A stretch of DNA of 64,000 nt from Aquilaria yunnanensis (taxonomy: Eukaryota; Streptophyta; Magnoliopsida; Malvales; Thymelaeaceae). The notes below the pieces were generated by a model that did no database searches, was not told the DNA's origin, and saw only the letters and a list, made by a program, of their open reading frames with translations. Shown here in pieces: positions 44,481 through 55,751 of this stretch (the stretch's first letter is position 1; each line of letters begins with the position of its first letter). Position numbers and translations under genes: made by a program. The DNA is taken from positions 16,739,001 to 16,803,000 of the forward strand of contig CM077594.1 of NCBI GenBank assembly GCA_039654915.1, read 5' to 3'.

Positions 44481-45769
44481 AAAAGTAGACATATGACGTA
44501 AAAGAACAAGAAGAAATAAGAATTAAATCATAAATCTAAGTAAAAAAAGGTGAAAAAAATATTTTAAGAAAATAAGGAGTAAAACATGAAATAAAACAAT
44601 AGACAAAACTTGAAATAATACTAAAATAAGAAAGAGAAAAAAGGGAAACTGGAAAAAGATGAGAAAATAAAAATAAAGAAAGTAAAAATGGAAAAGGTTA
44701 ATATACAACAAAACTAAACAAATAAACAAAATGAAGAAAAAAAATGAAAATAAATAAAGAAAGAAATAGAAGAATAAGAGAAGAACAAGAAAATAAAATT
44801 TAAAAAAAAAATGAAAAAAGGGATCGTTGGCATTCGATCCATTACCCAGCTGCCCCCAAAATTAAAATATTAGCCATGCTACCCAACCAAATAATTTGCC
44901 TTGAGGTTGCGGAAAAAGAAAAATTTGTTATATTTCATGAGGGCATGATTGCTTACTTTTTTTAGAAACAAGGTCAAAATGACAATTATTGTATTTTTCA
45001 AGAATGAAGTATGATATAAGCCCGGTCTACAAAAAAGTAACTAAAAAATAATTAGTTAAGGAATTGTAAAAACAGAAAAGGAAGAAAAAAAAGGAAAAAA
45101 AAAAACAAAGGGACGGAAAATAGAAGACTGACGAAAGAAGAGAAGGAAGAAAACATAAAAGAAAAGAAAAGGTAAAAAAAAAAAAAGAAATCCGTATAAG
45201 AAGAAAACCAAAGAAAGGGAGCAATAGCAGACAGAGAGAATAAATAAAACAAAAGAAGAAGATGAAAGAAACAAAAATAAAAAGGAAGAAGGGAAGCTGC
45301 AGAGCGCTGCGGAGACAGAAAAGACAACCTATTTATATTAGGGTACGTAATTATATTATATTATACTACATTTTATTATAAAGAGGAGAAGATTTTATTG
45401 TTCAGCTCTTTTTTTATTTATAATTTTTTTCGGATGCGATTTGGTGTTCTTTTAGTGTGATCCTCTTTTTATAAGACACTCCCCTTTTTTAGCGCCAATG
45501 TTACAATGTTTACTGTTTTAGTCTATTTCAAGTTTATTTTGCTAAAAATGTGGTTTCAGTCCCTATCTTCTAACTTTTTTCATTTTAGGCCCTGAGACTT
45601 CTGTGTTACATTTTGGTCCCTAAAATTTATAATTATTTAATTAAATCTTCTATTTATTCTCTTGATCCTTAATTTTTTTTTGTTATTTTATGTACTATCT
45701 TCTAAAGTAAAATATTGGTAATCATAATTTATTTATTTTTTATTTAAACCATTTTTATCATTATTAAGT
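44481..45769. other. Intergenic, A-rich, no supported gene
   Basis: Long purine-rich tracts (44560-44830, 45060-45290) create hydrophobic minus-strand frames such as 45027-45224 and 45052-45327. These are low-complexity artefacts. I see no gene. Confidence 0.5.
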
Positions 45770-46348
45770 CAATTGTTAAATCCTTAATACCTAAAGTTTT
45801 ACCATTTTCTTTTGTCTTGATTCTAACTTTTTTTTATTGGTTTTCTTTATTGTTGTTTTTGAAGATGAAAATTTAATAATTATAATTTACCTATTAATTG
45901 ATTAACATATATTAAACATATTTTTGTGTTTCGATCATATTTTCTATCAATATTGATGAATTATGTTTTATAGCATCAATTATTTACTTCAAGTTCTATA
46001 GTTTAATAAAGTAATTTGGTCAATAATTGTTAAAATTGAAAGTAAATTTTTGTAGATAAATTTTTTTATCAATATTAAAAATTAGAGTTTGAGTTAATAA
46101 GAGATGAAAATTTTTAACGAAATTTTTTTAATTAACAGAAAAAAATTCATTGTTTCAAAGCACATACCGTATTTTGTTTCACAGTGTTATGTTTCGATCA
46201 CAACTAATCAGTTTAATAATATAAATATAACATGAAGAGAGTCCAACTCAAATTTGAAATAAATAGAAATTTTAGTTGATTATCATGAATTTATTGATAA
46301 TAAATTTTTATTTACTATTAAAATTTATTACAAAAAATATTTGCTACG
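45770..46348 (+). repeat. Degenerate dispersed repeat, copy 2, cut by element C
   Basis: It matches the reverse complement of about 18600-19270, including the TTGTTTCACAGTGTTATGTT and CTTAATACCTAAAGTTTT words. The similarity runs right up to the LTR of element C, whose insertion seems to have split the repeat. The last five bases, CTACG (46344-46348), are the expected target duplication; the partner copy would lie outside this window. Confidence 0.6.
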
Positions 46349-48888
46349 TGTGGCAACGTGCGGGTCGTTTTCGGGAGTCGCCACCAATCGGTTTTCGCTC
46401 AGGTCGATTGGATACCTTAAAATATGGTCTGTGAGAGTTCGGGGATCGGGAGTACGGTTACGTTAAAACAATATTGTTATAGCGCCCAAAATTGACACCT
46501 TAGTTGATTTTAATTTTGTTTTACTTTGCTTAAAAAAATTTTCAGTTAATTTAGATATTTTAACTGAATTAGTCGAAAATGTTGATTTTGGTAATTAATT
46601 CGGGTAAAATTTTATACTTCCGAACCATGGACTCTGCCGAGTCATTTGGACACGGAAGATTTTGATTCCGAACCATGGACTCTGCCGAGTCCTTTGGACA
46701 CGGAATTTGGTGAAATTTTAAATAATTTTATCCATTTTGTAAAAATATGGATTTTTATCTTTTTATTTAATTTACATAGTTTTTTTTTTTTAAAAAAGGT
46801 TGATATTTCCAAACCGTAGATCCTACAGGATCATCCGGATATGGAAATTAATTTAAATTTAACTATTTAATTATTATTTTATGGAATTAATTATTGGTTT
46901 AACTTATAAGTCTTTTTTATTAAATTTGTTAATGATTTAAAAAAAAAATCTTTCTTTTTTTATATCTTATTATTCTTTTCTTTCTTTTCTTTTCTTTTCT
47001 TTATCTTTTTGATTTTTATCTTTCTCTTATCTTTCTTTTCTTTTTCTTATCTGATTTTTCTTGTTTAATGAAGGATATTTATTATTTAAAGAATTACTCA
47101 ATTTATAAAAGAATTTAAAAAAAATAATTAATTTTTTATTCAATAAGAAGTTAATTTAAAGGAATCAAAGAGTTTAAAAATAAAAATCTTTGATCATGGT
47201 ACGGGGCGTTGTTACTCAGCCAGACCCTCTTCACCAGGTGAAGCAGCTCAAAAGCGGGCACGAGACAGTTTCCAGCCAATATACCATGAACTAAATTTTT
47301 TTTTTTTTTGACTTAACAACATGGTTCAGATTTATTTTACATATATATATTTTTTTTATGGCTAATTTCTTTAAATGAAATGAGTTTAACCATTAAATAA
47401 CAATAAATAAAGTGGAGGTTTTCTTTTTTTTTTATTTTTTATTTTTTTTATTTTTGAAATCATTTGACTAAGATTTTTATAAAGGAAACAAAAAGTTATA
47501 TCTTTTCATTATTTTAAAAGAAATAAGTAAAATATTACTGAATAAAATATTATCCTAAAATTTTTATTCTTTTTATTCTTTTTATTAATAAAGAAAGCTA
47601 AAAAGTTATATTTTATTAAATAATTAATATATTAGTCCAAAGTTTTTATTTTTAATAAAGAAAAATTTATTTGTATACTTTATTTAAAAATATTTCCAAG
47701 CCATGGATCCTGGCGGATCATTTGGACATGGAATTTAATTTTTAAAAATTTTTAATTTTTAATTATTAATTATTAATTTTAATTATAATTTTATTGGATT
47801 TTTCTTGAATTTTTAAATTTTAATATCATTACTTTAAAGATATGTTGAAAAAGAATTGATTTGTATATTTAGAATTATTTAATTATGTTTGTTTATTAAT
47901 TTTAATAAAAGGGATAAAAAGTTAATTAATTTTTCTTATTGCTCCTTCAAGAAATAATAAAAGATAATTAGCTTTTTTTTTTTTTTAAAACATTTATGCT
48001 AGTCTTAAAGAATAAAATTAATCATTCACATAAAAGGATTTTCTTTTAATTAGTTGTTATTTACTTATGTTTATTCAATTATTTTAGTAAAGGAATAAAA
48101 GATTAAATTTTTGTTGTTGTTCTCTTTTTTTTTTTTTTTAAGAAATATGTGTTTTAGAAATAACAAAAGATAATTGGCTTTTAAAAATGATTTTTAATTA
48201 ACCTTAATAAATTATTCACATAAAATTCTTTCTTTTTTTTTTTTTTATAATAACTAAATTTAAACACCTAAAAGAGACAATTAATAATAAAGTGGGGCTT
48301 TTTTGGCCATCCACAATAATTATAATAATAAAATAAAAAAAAATTAGTTGTTAACAACAATGATAAAAATTGTCAAAAGTTAGTAAAGTTAATGGTTAAA
48401 ATTAATAATAACAATAATAAAAGTTAATGATGTTAATTGATTTAATCGTTAACAATAATAACAACAATAAAAATAAAAGTTAGTAAGTTAGTAACAATTA
48501 TAACAATAATAAAAGATTAGTAAGTTAGTGACAATAATAATAATAAAGTTAGTAAGTTAGTAACAATAATAAAAAAGTAATAAAGTTAGTAAATTAGTAA
48601 CAATAATAATAATAAAGTTAGTAGTTAGCACAGTTAATTGTTAGTATAGCACAAATTAAATGGTTAGTGATAACAATAATAATGAAAGTTAGTGGTTAGC
48701 ACAATTAATTGTTAGTATAGCACAAATTAAATGGTTAGTGATAACAATAATAATGAAAGTTAGTGGTTAGCACAATTAATTGTTAGTATAGCAAAAATTA
48801 AATGGTTAGTGATGTTAGTTGAGTTAGTAATTAGTTTATGCAAAAATTAAATAGTTAGTAATCTGAATAGAATAATAATAATAATAAC

Positions 48889-48920
<32 letters not shown>

Positions 48921-51082
48921 TAAAGATTATTGTTAGTTCTGTAGAAATAAGAAAGGTTAGTGACTTGTATAAATAAAAAAATGGAGAATAAGAGAAGAAT
49001 TGTACCGAGATTCTGAATCGACTTTTAGTCGAGTTGAGGATTCACGAACGAATTTCATTATTAAATTTTTATTTTATTTTATTATTATTTTTTTAAAATA
49101 ATTTCAATTAATATCCAAGCCATAGATTCTAACCGAATCATCTGGTCATGAAATTTAATTTAAATTTAATTTATTATTAGCTATTTAATTAATTATTAAA
49201 TGGCAGAGGTAGACTGAATATTTCCTAGGTGTGATTTTTATTATGTCAAACTAATTTTAGATTAATAAAAAAAAGTTTATCTAATCTAATCATATAATTA
49301 TGCTTAACATTAATTCCTCAGTTAATTTACACATTTAATTATTTGAGCAAACGAAAAGACAATAAAAGGAAATCAATGCACGAATTGTAAATCAAAACAA
49401 ACTCAAAGTTCAGATGAATAAATCAAATTTATCCAAAGATAAATTATTTATTAAAATTACCTATTTAACTTAATCATATAATTAAGCTTAATGTCAATTC
49501 CTAAGTTAATTTATGCTTTTAATTAGTTGAACAAACAAAAGTATAATAGAAAATAAGTGAATTAATGACTTAATTGCAAAAATTAAAACTAAGTTAAAGT
49601 ATCAATTAGACAAATCCAATAAATTCATGAGCAAAAATTAAAATTATGTCAAAATTATGGGCTTTCATAACAGATCCGGACTACGAGTCGGTTCACCATC
49701 GGGATTTCGTTATTAAATTTTAATTTAAATAATTTCAGTTAATATCCAAGCCATGGATTCTAACCGAATCATCTGGACATGGATTTTGTGATTTACTATC
49801 GTCCTAAATTCAGTTTTTTTAGAATTTTATTAAAACCCGTTCAAAATTGAATCTCGTAAAGATGATCTTTCAAATATGTTATGTAAACATGTGTTTTAAA
49901 CTTATGCTAACAATGAAAAGTTAAAATCAATATATAAGTAAATATCTGATCTAATTTAAACATACAATTTTATATTAACTCATCAACAAATTCATGATCC
50001 AAAATAATAAGACGAACAATTGAACAAAAATAAACAAAACTATAGATAAAAAACAATGCTGTCGATGATTGATCTGCAAAGAAAATAAGGTTAGTGACTT
50101 AAATGGATGAAATAAAAAGAACTAAGGGCTAAATAAGAGTTTTACCAAAAAGTTAAGTTTTGACTTGGTCAAAAAAAACGAAAACGCATCAGTTTTTTTT
50201 TTTTTTTCGTTTTTCAAGCTCTGTTTCTTTCTTCCGGCATCGCAGCGGCGGCGGCTAGGGGGCACTGGGGGTTCGCGACGGCGTGCTCAGCAGCGGAGGC
50301 GGCGCGGCAAGCTGGGAGGCGGCGAGACAGCAGGGAGGACGACGCGAGGAGGGCAGCAAACAGGGGCGTGCATGCGCGGAGGAGGGAAGACGGCTAGGGG
50401 GAGGGTTGCGACGAGGAGGCTGGCGGCGTTAGCGGGAGGAGAACGGCAGGGGAGACGCGACGGTGAAGGGAGAACAGGAGGGCGACGCGGTGGTGCTCGG
50501 CGACGAGCTGGGCAGGCGACACTGGCGCGACGGTGGGGAGCACCGCTGGGCGCAGGTCAGCAGGGGAGATGAGAGAGAGAGAGCTCGGAGAGAGAGGTTA
50601 GCTGGTAGAGGAAGAAGAAGTTAGTGGAGGGAAAAGAGAGAGAACGTTTTTTTTTTTTTCTGTGTGTGTGCCTTTTCTGCTTTGAGTGAGAGGGAGAGAA
50701 TAGATGAAGATTGAGAGTGCGAGAGAAGATAAGGGATAAGGGGAGGGGGAGCCTCTGTCGGCCACCCTCCCCATTTTTTATTATTATTTTTGTTTTTTTA
50801 TTCTTTTTCTTTTTAATTAATTAATTAATTAATAATTTTTAATTTTAATTAATTTAGATTTAATTTATTATTATTATTTTTTTCTTCTTCTTCCCTTTTT
50901 TTTTTCTTTAACATAAAAACTAAAAAAGAATGCCCCTAAAATAATATTGCCATTATTACTATTATTATTTTTTAATTAAGTAATCAATTAATTAAGTAAT
51001 TCAATAAATTTTTTTTTTAAGTTTTAATTTTTAATATAATTAATTTTTTTATTTTTAAGCCGGACGAAATTGGGTGTCAACA
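46349..51082 (-). repeat. Element C 3' LTR
   Basis: On the plus strand it starts TGTGGCAACGTGCGGGTCG and ends TTGGGTGTCAACA, followed by the polypurine tract. It shares scattered blocks with the LTRs of A and B: the doubled hairpin module (46618-46705), the CTTTT-rich tract (46975-47050), GTTAGTAA/ACAATAATAATAA repeats (48340-48960) and a GC-rich island (50215-50580). It also has extra hairpin modules at 47697-47732, 49115-49150 and 49746-49782, and an anomalous GC-richer patch at 47195-47290. No TATA equal to that of A and B was found. Confidence 0.88.
50165..50580 (-). other. GC-rich island of element C LTR, open frame but probably not a gene
   Basis: It occupies the same place as the island of solo LTR B and is built of the same CGTCGCC-type words read on the minus strand. 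The 135-codon plus-strand frame through it (Arg/Gly-rich) lies antisense to the element's transcription and has no domain, so I take it as fortuitous. Base composition is far from that of the rest of the LTR. Confidence 0.5.
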
Positions 51083-51096
51083 GCTGCCCCCCTTTG
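51083..51096 (-). other. Element C polypurine tract
   Basis: CAAAGGGGGGCAGC on the minus strand, directly next to the 3' LTR and identical to that of element A. The adjoining 60 bp of plus strand (CTTTGCATGCTTCATGGGAC and onward) are also nearly the same in both elements. Confidence 0.85.
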
Positions 51097-51188
51097 CATG
51101 CTTCATGGGACATGATGTATGCAAAGTTAGTTACCAAATTTCGTCCAGCTTAGCTAGGCATTGAAAACCTTCTCGCCGCCTAAACTCT

Positions 51189-52650
51189 AAGGTTTAAGGA
51201 AAGATCCTTAGAACATCTAACGATAGGAAAAGTTCTATCGTTGTAAGATGGACTGAATGATTGATTGTTTGTTTGAGGTTAAGGAAATGTCCTTAGAACC
51301 TCTAACGATAGGAAAGGTTCTATCGTTGTAAGATGGACTGAATGATTGATTGTTTGTTTGAGGTTTAAGGAAAGGTCCTTAGAACCTCTAACGATAGGAA
51401 ATGTTCTATCGTTGTAAGATGGACTGAATGATTGATTGTTTGTTTGAGGTTTAAGGAAAGGTCCTTAGAACCTCTAACGATAGGAAAGGTTCTATCATTG
51501 TAAGATGGACTGAATGATTGATTGTTTGTTTGAGGTTTAAGGAAAGGTCCTTAGAACCTCTAACGATAGGAAAGGTTCTATCATTGTAAGATGGACTGAT
51601 TGATTGATTGTTTGTTTGAGGTTAAGGAAAGGTCCTTAGAACCTCTAACGATAGGAAAGGTTCTATCGTTGTAAGATGGACTGAATGATTGATTGTTTGT
51701 TTGAGGTTTGAGGAAAGGTCCTTAGAACCTCTAACGATAGGAAAGGTTCTATCGTTGTAAGATGGACTGAATGATTGATTGTTTGTTTGAGGTTTAAGGA
51801 AAGGTCCTTAGAACCTGTAACGATAGGAAAGGTTCTATCGTTGTAAGATGGACTGAATGATTGATTGTTTGTTTGAGGTTAAGGAAAGGTCCTTAGAACC
51901 TCTAACGATAGGAAAGGTTCTATCGTTGTAAGATGGACTGAATGATTGATTGTTTGTTTGAGGTTTAAGGAAAGGTCCTTAGAACCTCTAACGATAGGAA
52001 AGGTTCTATCGTTGTAAGATGGACTGAATGATTGATTGTTTGTTTGAGGTTTGAGGAAAGGTCCTTAGAACCTCTAACGATAGGAAAGGTTCTATCGTTG
52101 TAAGATGGACTGAATGATTGATTGTTTGTTTGAGGTTTAAGGAAAGGTCCTTAGAACCTCTAACGATAGGAAAGGTTCTATCATTGTAAGATGGACTGAA
52201 TGATTGATTGTTTGTTTGAGGTTTAAGGAAAGGTCCTTAAAACCTGTAATGATAGGAAAGGTTCTATCGTTGTAAGATGGACTGAATGATTGATTTTTTG
52301 TTTGAGGTTTAAGGAAAGGTCCTTAGAACCTCTAACGATAGGAAAGGTTATATCGTTGTAAGATGGACTGAATGATTGATTGTTTGTTTGAGGTTAAGGA
52401 AATGTCCTTAGAACCTCTAACGATAGGAAATGTTCTATCGTTGTAAGATGGACTGAATGATTGATTGTTTGTTTGAGGTTTAAGGAAAGGTCCTTAGAAC
52501 CTCTAACGATAGGAAAAGTTCTATCGTTGTAAGATGGACTGAATGATTGATTGTTTGTTTGAGGTTAAGGAAAGGTCCTTAGAACCTCTAACGATAGGAA
52601 AGGTTCTATCGTTGTTAGATGGACTGATTGATTGATTGTTTGAGGTTAAG
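51189..52650 (-). repeat. Element C hairpin array 1, about 86-bp units
   Basis: About 17 units of AAGGAAAGGTCCTTAGAACC, then TCTAACGATAGGAAAGGTTC, TATCGTTGTAAGATGGACTG and a GATTGATTGTTTGTTTGAGG linker. Each unit contains two self-complementary segments. Element A holds only about three such units, so copy number changed strongly between the two elements. Confidence 0.9.
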
Positions 52651-53572
52651 GAACTCTCCTTAGAACCTCGACGATAGGAACTCTCCTATCGTTGCAAGTT
52701 TGAGGTTAAGGGCCCTACCTTAGAACCTCGACGATAGGAACCCTTCTATCGTTGAAAGTTTGAGGTTAAGGGCCCTACCTTAGAACCTCTGCGATAAGAA
52801 CTCTCTTGTCATTTAAGAAAAATTGATGATTGAATGTTTGAGGTTTAAGGAACTCTCCTTAGAACCTTGACGATAGGAACTTTTCTATCGTTGCAAGTTT
52901 GAGGTTAAGGGCCCTACCTTAGAACCTCTGCGATAAGAACTCTCTTATCGTTTGAAGAAAAATTGATGATTGATTGTTTGAGGTTTAAGGAACTCTCCTT
53001 AGAACCTCAACGATAGGAACTCTCCTATCGTTGCAAGTTTGAGGTTAAGGAACTCTCCTTAGAACCTCGACGATAGGAACCCCCCTATCGTTGAAAGTTT
53101 GAGGTTAAGGGCCCTACCTTAGAACCTCTGCGATAAGAACTCTCTTATCGTTTGAAGAAAAATTGATGATTGATTGTTTGAGGTTTAAGGAACTCTCCTT
53201 AGAACCTCAACGATGCAAGTTTGAGGTTAAGGGCCCTACCTTAGAACCTTTACGATAAGAACTCTCTTATCGTTTAAGAAAAATTGATGATTGATTGTTT
53301 GAGGTTTAAGGAACTCTCCTTAGAACCTCGACGGTAGGAACTCTCCTATCATTGAAAGTTTGAGGTTAAGGGCCCTACCTTAGAACCTCTACGATAAGAA
53401 CTCTCTTATCGTTTAAGAAAAATTGATGATTGATTGTTTGAGGTTTAAGGAACTCTCCTTAGAGCCTCGACGATAGGAACTCTCCTATCATTGAAAGTTT
53501 GAGGTTAAGGGCCCTACCTTAGAACCTCTGCGATAAGAACTCTCTTATCGTTTGAGAAAAATTGATGATTGA
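52625..53572 (-). repeat. Element C hairpin array 2, composite units
   Basis: Alternating modules: GAGGTTAAGG-(AACTCT or GCCCTA)-CCTTAGAACCTC, CGATAGGAACTCTCCTATCG and GCGATAAGAACTCTCTTATCG. Each is an inverted repeat with a variable 6-8 base loop. They are arranged in a higher-order repeat with GAAAAATTGATGATTGATTG linkers. Where bases differ between modules, the stems remain complementary (ATAGGA...TCCTAT and ATAAGA...TCTTAT). Confidence 0.85.
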
Positions 53573-54100
53573 TTGTTTTCGAGGCAAAAGTTCCATCCTT
53601 AAAACCCCGATGATGAAAATTGATTGTTTTTTAGGCAAAGGTTCCATCCTTAAAACCCCGATGATGAAAATTGATTTTGAGGCTAAGGTTCCATCCTTAA
53701 AACCCCGATGATGAAAATTGATTATTTTCGAGGCAAAGGTTCCATCCTTAAAACCCCGATGAAAATTGATTGTTTTCGAGGCAAAGGTTCTATCCTTAAA
53801 ACCCCGATGATGAAAATTGATTTTTAGGCTAAGGTTCCATCCTTAAAACCCCGATGATGAAAATTGATTGTTTTCGAGGCAAAGGTTCCATCCTTAAAAC
53901 CCCGATGATGAAAATTGATTGTTTTTGAGGCAAAGGTTCAATCCTTAAAACCCCGATGATGAAAATTGATTGTTTTCGAGGGAAAGGTTCCATCCTTAAA
54001 GCCCCGATGAAAATTGATTGTTTTCGAGGCAAAGGTTCCATCCTTAAAACTCCGATGATGAAAATTGATTTTGAGGCTAAGGAGCTTTCCTTAGGACCTC
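53573..54100 (-). repeat. Element C hairpin array 3, 51-bp units
   Basis: About nine or ten units of the type that forms most of element A's array (about 27 copies there), ending with the same GAGGCTAAGG...CCTTAGGACCTCG terminal variant. The minus-strand frame at 53829-54266 is a translation of the repeat, not a gene. Confidence 0.88.
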
Positions 54101-54616
54101 GAGCGAAATTTATATGAAAACAATTGAAATTGGAGTAATTTTCTTCGAAAGTGTGAATTTTCATAATAGGCGAGTGCAAAGAATTAGGCTTCGATAAATC
54201 GAGTGAATCTTGATGATGACAATAACACTGACAAATTATGTAAAGGGAACGGATGTTTGGAATCAATATCCAAGGTTCATCTAATATTTCCTTCAGTAAA
54301 TATAGATTCGCTTGAGAGATATGTCATCCCAATAAGGTTAAAGCTTAACTACCCCAAAATGTCATGCCTAGTAGACCTAATAGGATGCGTCTCAAGAGTA
54401 ATAAAAATTACTCTTTACTCAGCCATTCCATCCTAAAGGCGTTGTCCTATGGTTTTAATATCAGCATGGACAAAGCTATATTATAAAAAAAGAAATTCCC
54501 TAAAAAGAAAAACTGAAACGCGAAAGAAAATGCTGATAATAAAACTAAAGGACAAGAAAAACGGATCAGATCGCTTCTTTCTTCCACAATACTTCAACAG
54601 GGTGAGTAGAGGACCA

Positions 54617-55246
54617 TTATGGGAGTGAACTGGTCGGGAAAGACTGTCGTGTCCAGTCTATCTGAATCATTGCTGGATCTGGTTCAGGAACAAAAGCTTG
54701 TATTTTATCTAGCAATTCTTCAGCAGTTGTTGCGGATATTATGATTCGCCGTGCCACTCTTGATATGAAATTCTTCTGCATAGCATAATCCATAAAAGCT
54801 ATCAGACCTGTAAAGAAATTGTTAACATTTAAAAGCCCAATGGGTTTCTTATGCAAATTAAGTTGGGCCATGGAAGCAATTTGAAAGACTTCTCCCAATG
54901 TGCCAAAACCACCTGGTAGAGCGATAAAAGCATCAGCATTAAAAAGCATTTGTAACAAGCGCTCTTGCAGATTTTTAACCACTAGCTCTTCTCCAATCGT
55001 GCCCCCAGAAACCGATTTCAGAGATGCAGGGATAATACCCAGAACCTGGCTTCCTCCTAAAGATGCTGCTGATGCTACAACTCCCATTAATCCGACACTA
55101 CCTCTTCCATAAACTAAGTGTATTTTTCGCTCAGCTAATACACTACCCAAATGGTTGGCTGCCTTTAAGTACTCTTCATCTTCTCCAGGAAAAGCCCCAG
55201 AAAATACACAAATACTTCGAGGTTTACGAGTGGAGGTTTTCTCCAT
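54617..55246 (-). CDS. LOG-type cytokinin riboside monophosphate phosphoribohydrolase-like gene, element C copy
   Basis: 209 uninterrupted codons, ATG at 55246, intronless. It has the N-terminal strand SICVFSGAF, the glycine motif (here LVYGRGSVGLMG, a Gly-to-Arg change against the family and against element A), LQERL in place of MHERK but with the Arg kept, and PGGFGTLGE with the catalytic Glu kept. The length is close to plant LOG proteins. LOGs convert cytokinin nucleotides to active free bases in the cytosol. The open frame could be expressed, but the Arg in the glycine loop and the altered MHERK block make activity uncertain. It is sense with the element and lies 505 bp downstream (in transcription) of the chimeric zinc-finger ORF. 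Confidence 0.85.
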   Translation of the reverse strand: MEKTSTRKPRSICVFSGAFPGEDEEYLKAANHLGSVLAERKIHLVYGRGSVGLMGVVASAASLGGSQVLGIIPASLKSVSGGTIGEELVVKNLQERLLQMLFNADAFIALPGGFGTLGEVFQIASMAQLNLHKKPIGLLNVNNFFTGLIAFMDYAMQKNFISRVARRIIISATTAEELLDKIQAFVPEPDPAMIQIDWTRQSFPTSSLP

Positions 55247-55286
55247 TCTTATCCTTACCCATGTGAGAAAAGAAGAAAAGAGGATA

Positions 55287-55294
55287 TATTTATA
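55287..55294 (-). promoter_or_regulatory. TATA box upstream of the element C LOG copy
   Basis: CTCTATAAATATATCC on the minus strand, about 41-48 bp from the ATG and conserved with element A. The 8-bp difference in spacing comes from a small AAGAAGAA indel. Confidence 0.5.
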
Positions 55295-55329
55295 GAGATG
55301 AAAACATAAAGTAATAATTTTATTCTCAA

Positions 55330-55710
55330 GAGTGGATACATTATTGCCAGCTATACACAGTAGTCACGACTATGGCTCAGGTTGGGAGTGGGTACATTAT
55401 CGTCAAAAGAGGAGGAAAATTTCAAAAGCAACTAAAATATACTGTAGTCGCGATTGTAGCTTATGTCAGGAGTAGGTACGTGATTGTTGGAAGTGAAGGA
55501 AAATTTCAAAAGTGGCAGCTATATACAGTAGTCCGTGTCAGGAGTGGGTACATTATTGCCAAAGGAAGAGGAAAATTTCAAAAGCGACAGCTAGCATGTA
55601 CAGTATCGTGACTATGGTTCATGTCAGGAGTGGATACATTATTACCAAAAGGGAAGGAAAATTTCAAAAGCGACAGCTAGCACGTACAGTAATCGGGACT
55701 TTGATCCTCG
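55330..55710. repeat. Tandem spacer repeats between LOG and zinc-finger ORF, element C
   Basis: About four degenerate 80-90-bp units homologous to 27186-27655 of element A, one unit shorter. Frames at 55372-55611 and 55512-55736 are repeat translations. Confidence 0.8.
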
Positions 55711-55751
55711 TCTTCCACTGGCTTTGCGTCCAGTAATGGCTTCAATGCTTT

